Source: Fluviicoccus keumensis
Lineage (GTDB): Bacteria > Pseudomonadota > Gammaproteobacteria > Pseudomonadales > Moraxellaceae
Length of the DNA: 64,000 nt
Assembly: GCF_004217445.1 (NCBI RefSeq)
Contig: NZ_SHKX01000010.1
Location: 744,001-808,000, forward strand
Direction: 5' to 3'
Shown here: piece after piece, positions 63,922-64,000 of the stretch
Layout of the letters: the number at the start of each line of letters is the position of its first letter
Numbering within the stretch: the first letter of the stretch is position 1
Translations under genes and position numbers: made by a program
The notes under the pieces: generated by a model
Databases searched by the model: none
What the model was told of the DNA's origin: nothing
The model's input: only the letters and a program-made list of their open reading frames with translations

Positions 63922-63927
63922 GTTTTG

Positions 63928-64000
63928 TCAGAAGAACCCCAACGGACTCGTCGAATAACTCACCAGCAGATTCTTCGTCTGCTGGTAATGCTCCAACGCC
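63928..64000 (-). CDS. aldehyde dehydrogenase, C-terminal end only
   Basis: The last 23 codons of a gene that enters from outside the right edge. The peptide ALEHYQQTKNLLVSYS, then TSPLGFF, then TGA, is the characteristic C-terminus of NAD-dependent acetaldehyde/aldehyde dehydrogenases of the ExaC/AldB type. Only the tail can be judged, but the terminal LVSYS and LGFF segments are distinctive. The gene lies upstream of the AraC regulator. Confidence 0.75.
   Translation of the reverse strand, partial: ALEHYQQTKNLLVSYSTSPLGFF

Noticed and set aside
63700..63930. CRISPR array from the CCCTCTCCCC repeats
   Set aside because: Repeats are palindromic, irregularly spaced and few, without unique equal-length spacers or cas genes.

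Overview
The window is GC-rich, gene-dense bacterial chromosome with short operons on both strands. The gene complement (hemB, polA, an APH-fold homoserine kinase, elbB, DUF1415, a YigI-type thioesterase, an acetyl-CoA hydrolase/transferase, cis/trans fatty acid isomerase, many GGDEF/EAL and AraC proteins) suggests a beta- or gammaproteobacterium; a Neisseriales/Chromobacteriaceae-like betaproteobacterium is my best guess. No rRNA, tRNA or CRISPR array was seen.

Layout. 0-13.8 kb: a truncated AAA15-type ATPase, DUF2059 protein, two alpha/beta hydrolases, a renalase-like flavoprotein, ankyrin lipoprotein, GST-MAPEG pair with a divergent GlxA-type regulator, a urea-carboxylase-type substrate-binding protein preceded by a clear guanidine-I (ykkC) riboswitch, a membrane diguanylate cyclase and a class II glutamine amidotransferase. 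13.9-28.4 kb: mainly housekeeping metabolism (CoA transferase, thioesterases, ElbB, LuxR regulator, coiled-coil protein plus lipoprotein, hemB, Fe-alcohol dehydrogenase, GrpB, aldehyde dehydrogenase, thrB). 28.5-33.2 kb: a Pls/PosA-type single-module NRPS with its own phosphopantetheinyl transferase. 33.5-37.5 kb: receiver protein, polA, a hypothetical gene and DUF2442.

37.5-47.0 kb is the accessory region. A visibly AT-richer four-gene operon encodes three different TIR-like proteins and one multi-spanning membrane protein; it looks like a TIR-based defence module without a recognisable Thoeris ThsA and is the best candidate for an undescribed system. Next to it an IS256-family element (24/28-matching terminal repeats, 7-bp target duplication) sits inside a decayed copy of the regulatory DNA of the neighbouring cluster. 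That cluster (42.4-47 kb) encodes two paralogous membrane-anchored proteins, a small secreted protein, a broken gene and a divergent lipoprotein, all of unknown function.

47-64 kb: cis/trans isomerase, a three-gene restriction-modification operon (C5 methyltransferase, DUF4928 nuclease candidate, Vsr) with a palindrome in its promoter, a short-chain dehydrogenase, a BLUF photoreceptor beside a GGDEF-EAL protein, an FG-GAP lipoprotein, a large M48 peptidase with a companion gene, an AraC regulator, and the last codons of an aldehyde dehydrogenase at the right edge. Repeated palindromes (a 24-nt family, a GGTGGGTC family and a CCCTCTCCCC family) lie between genes.
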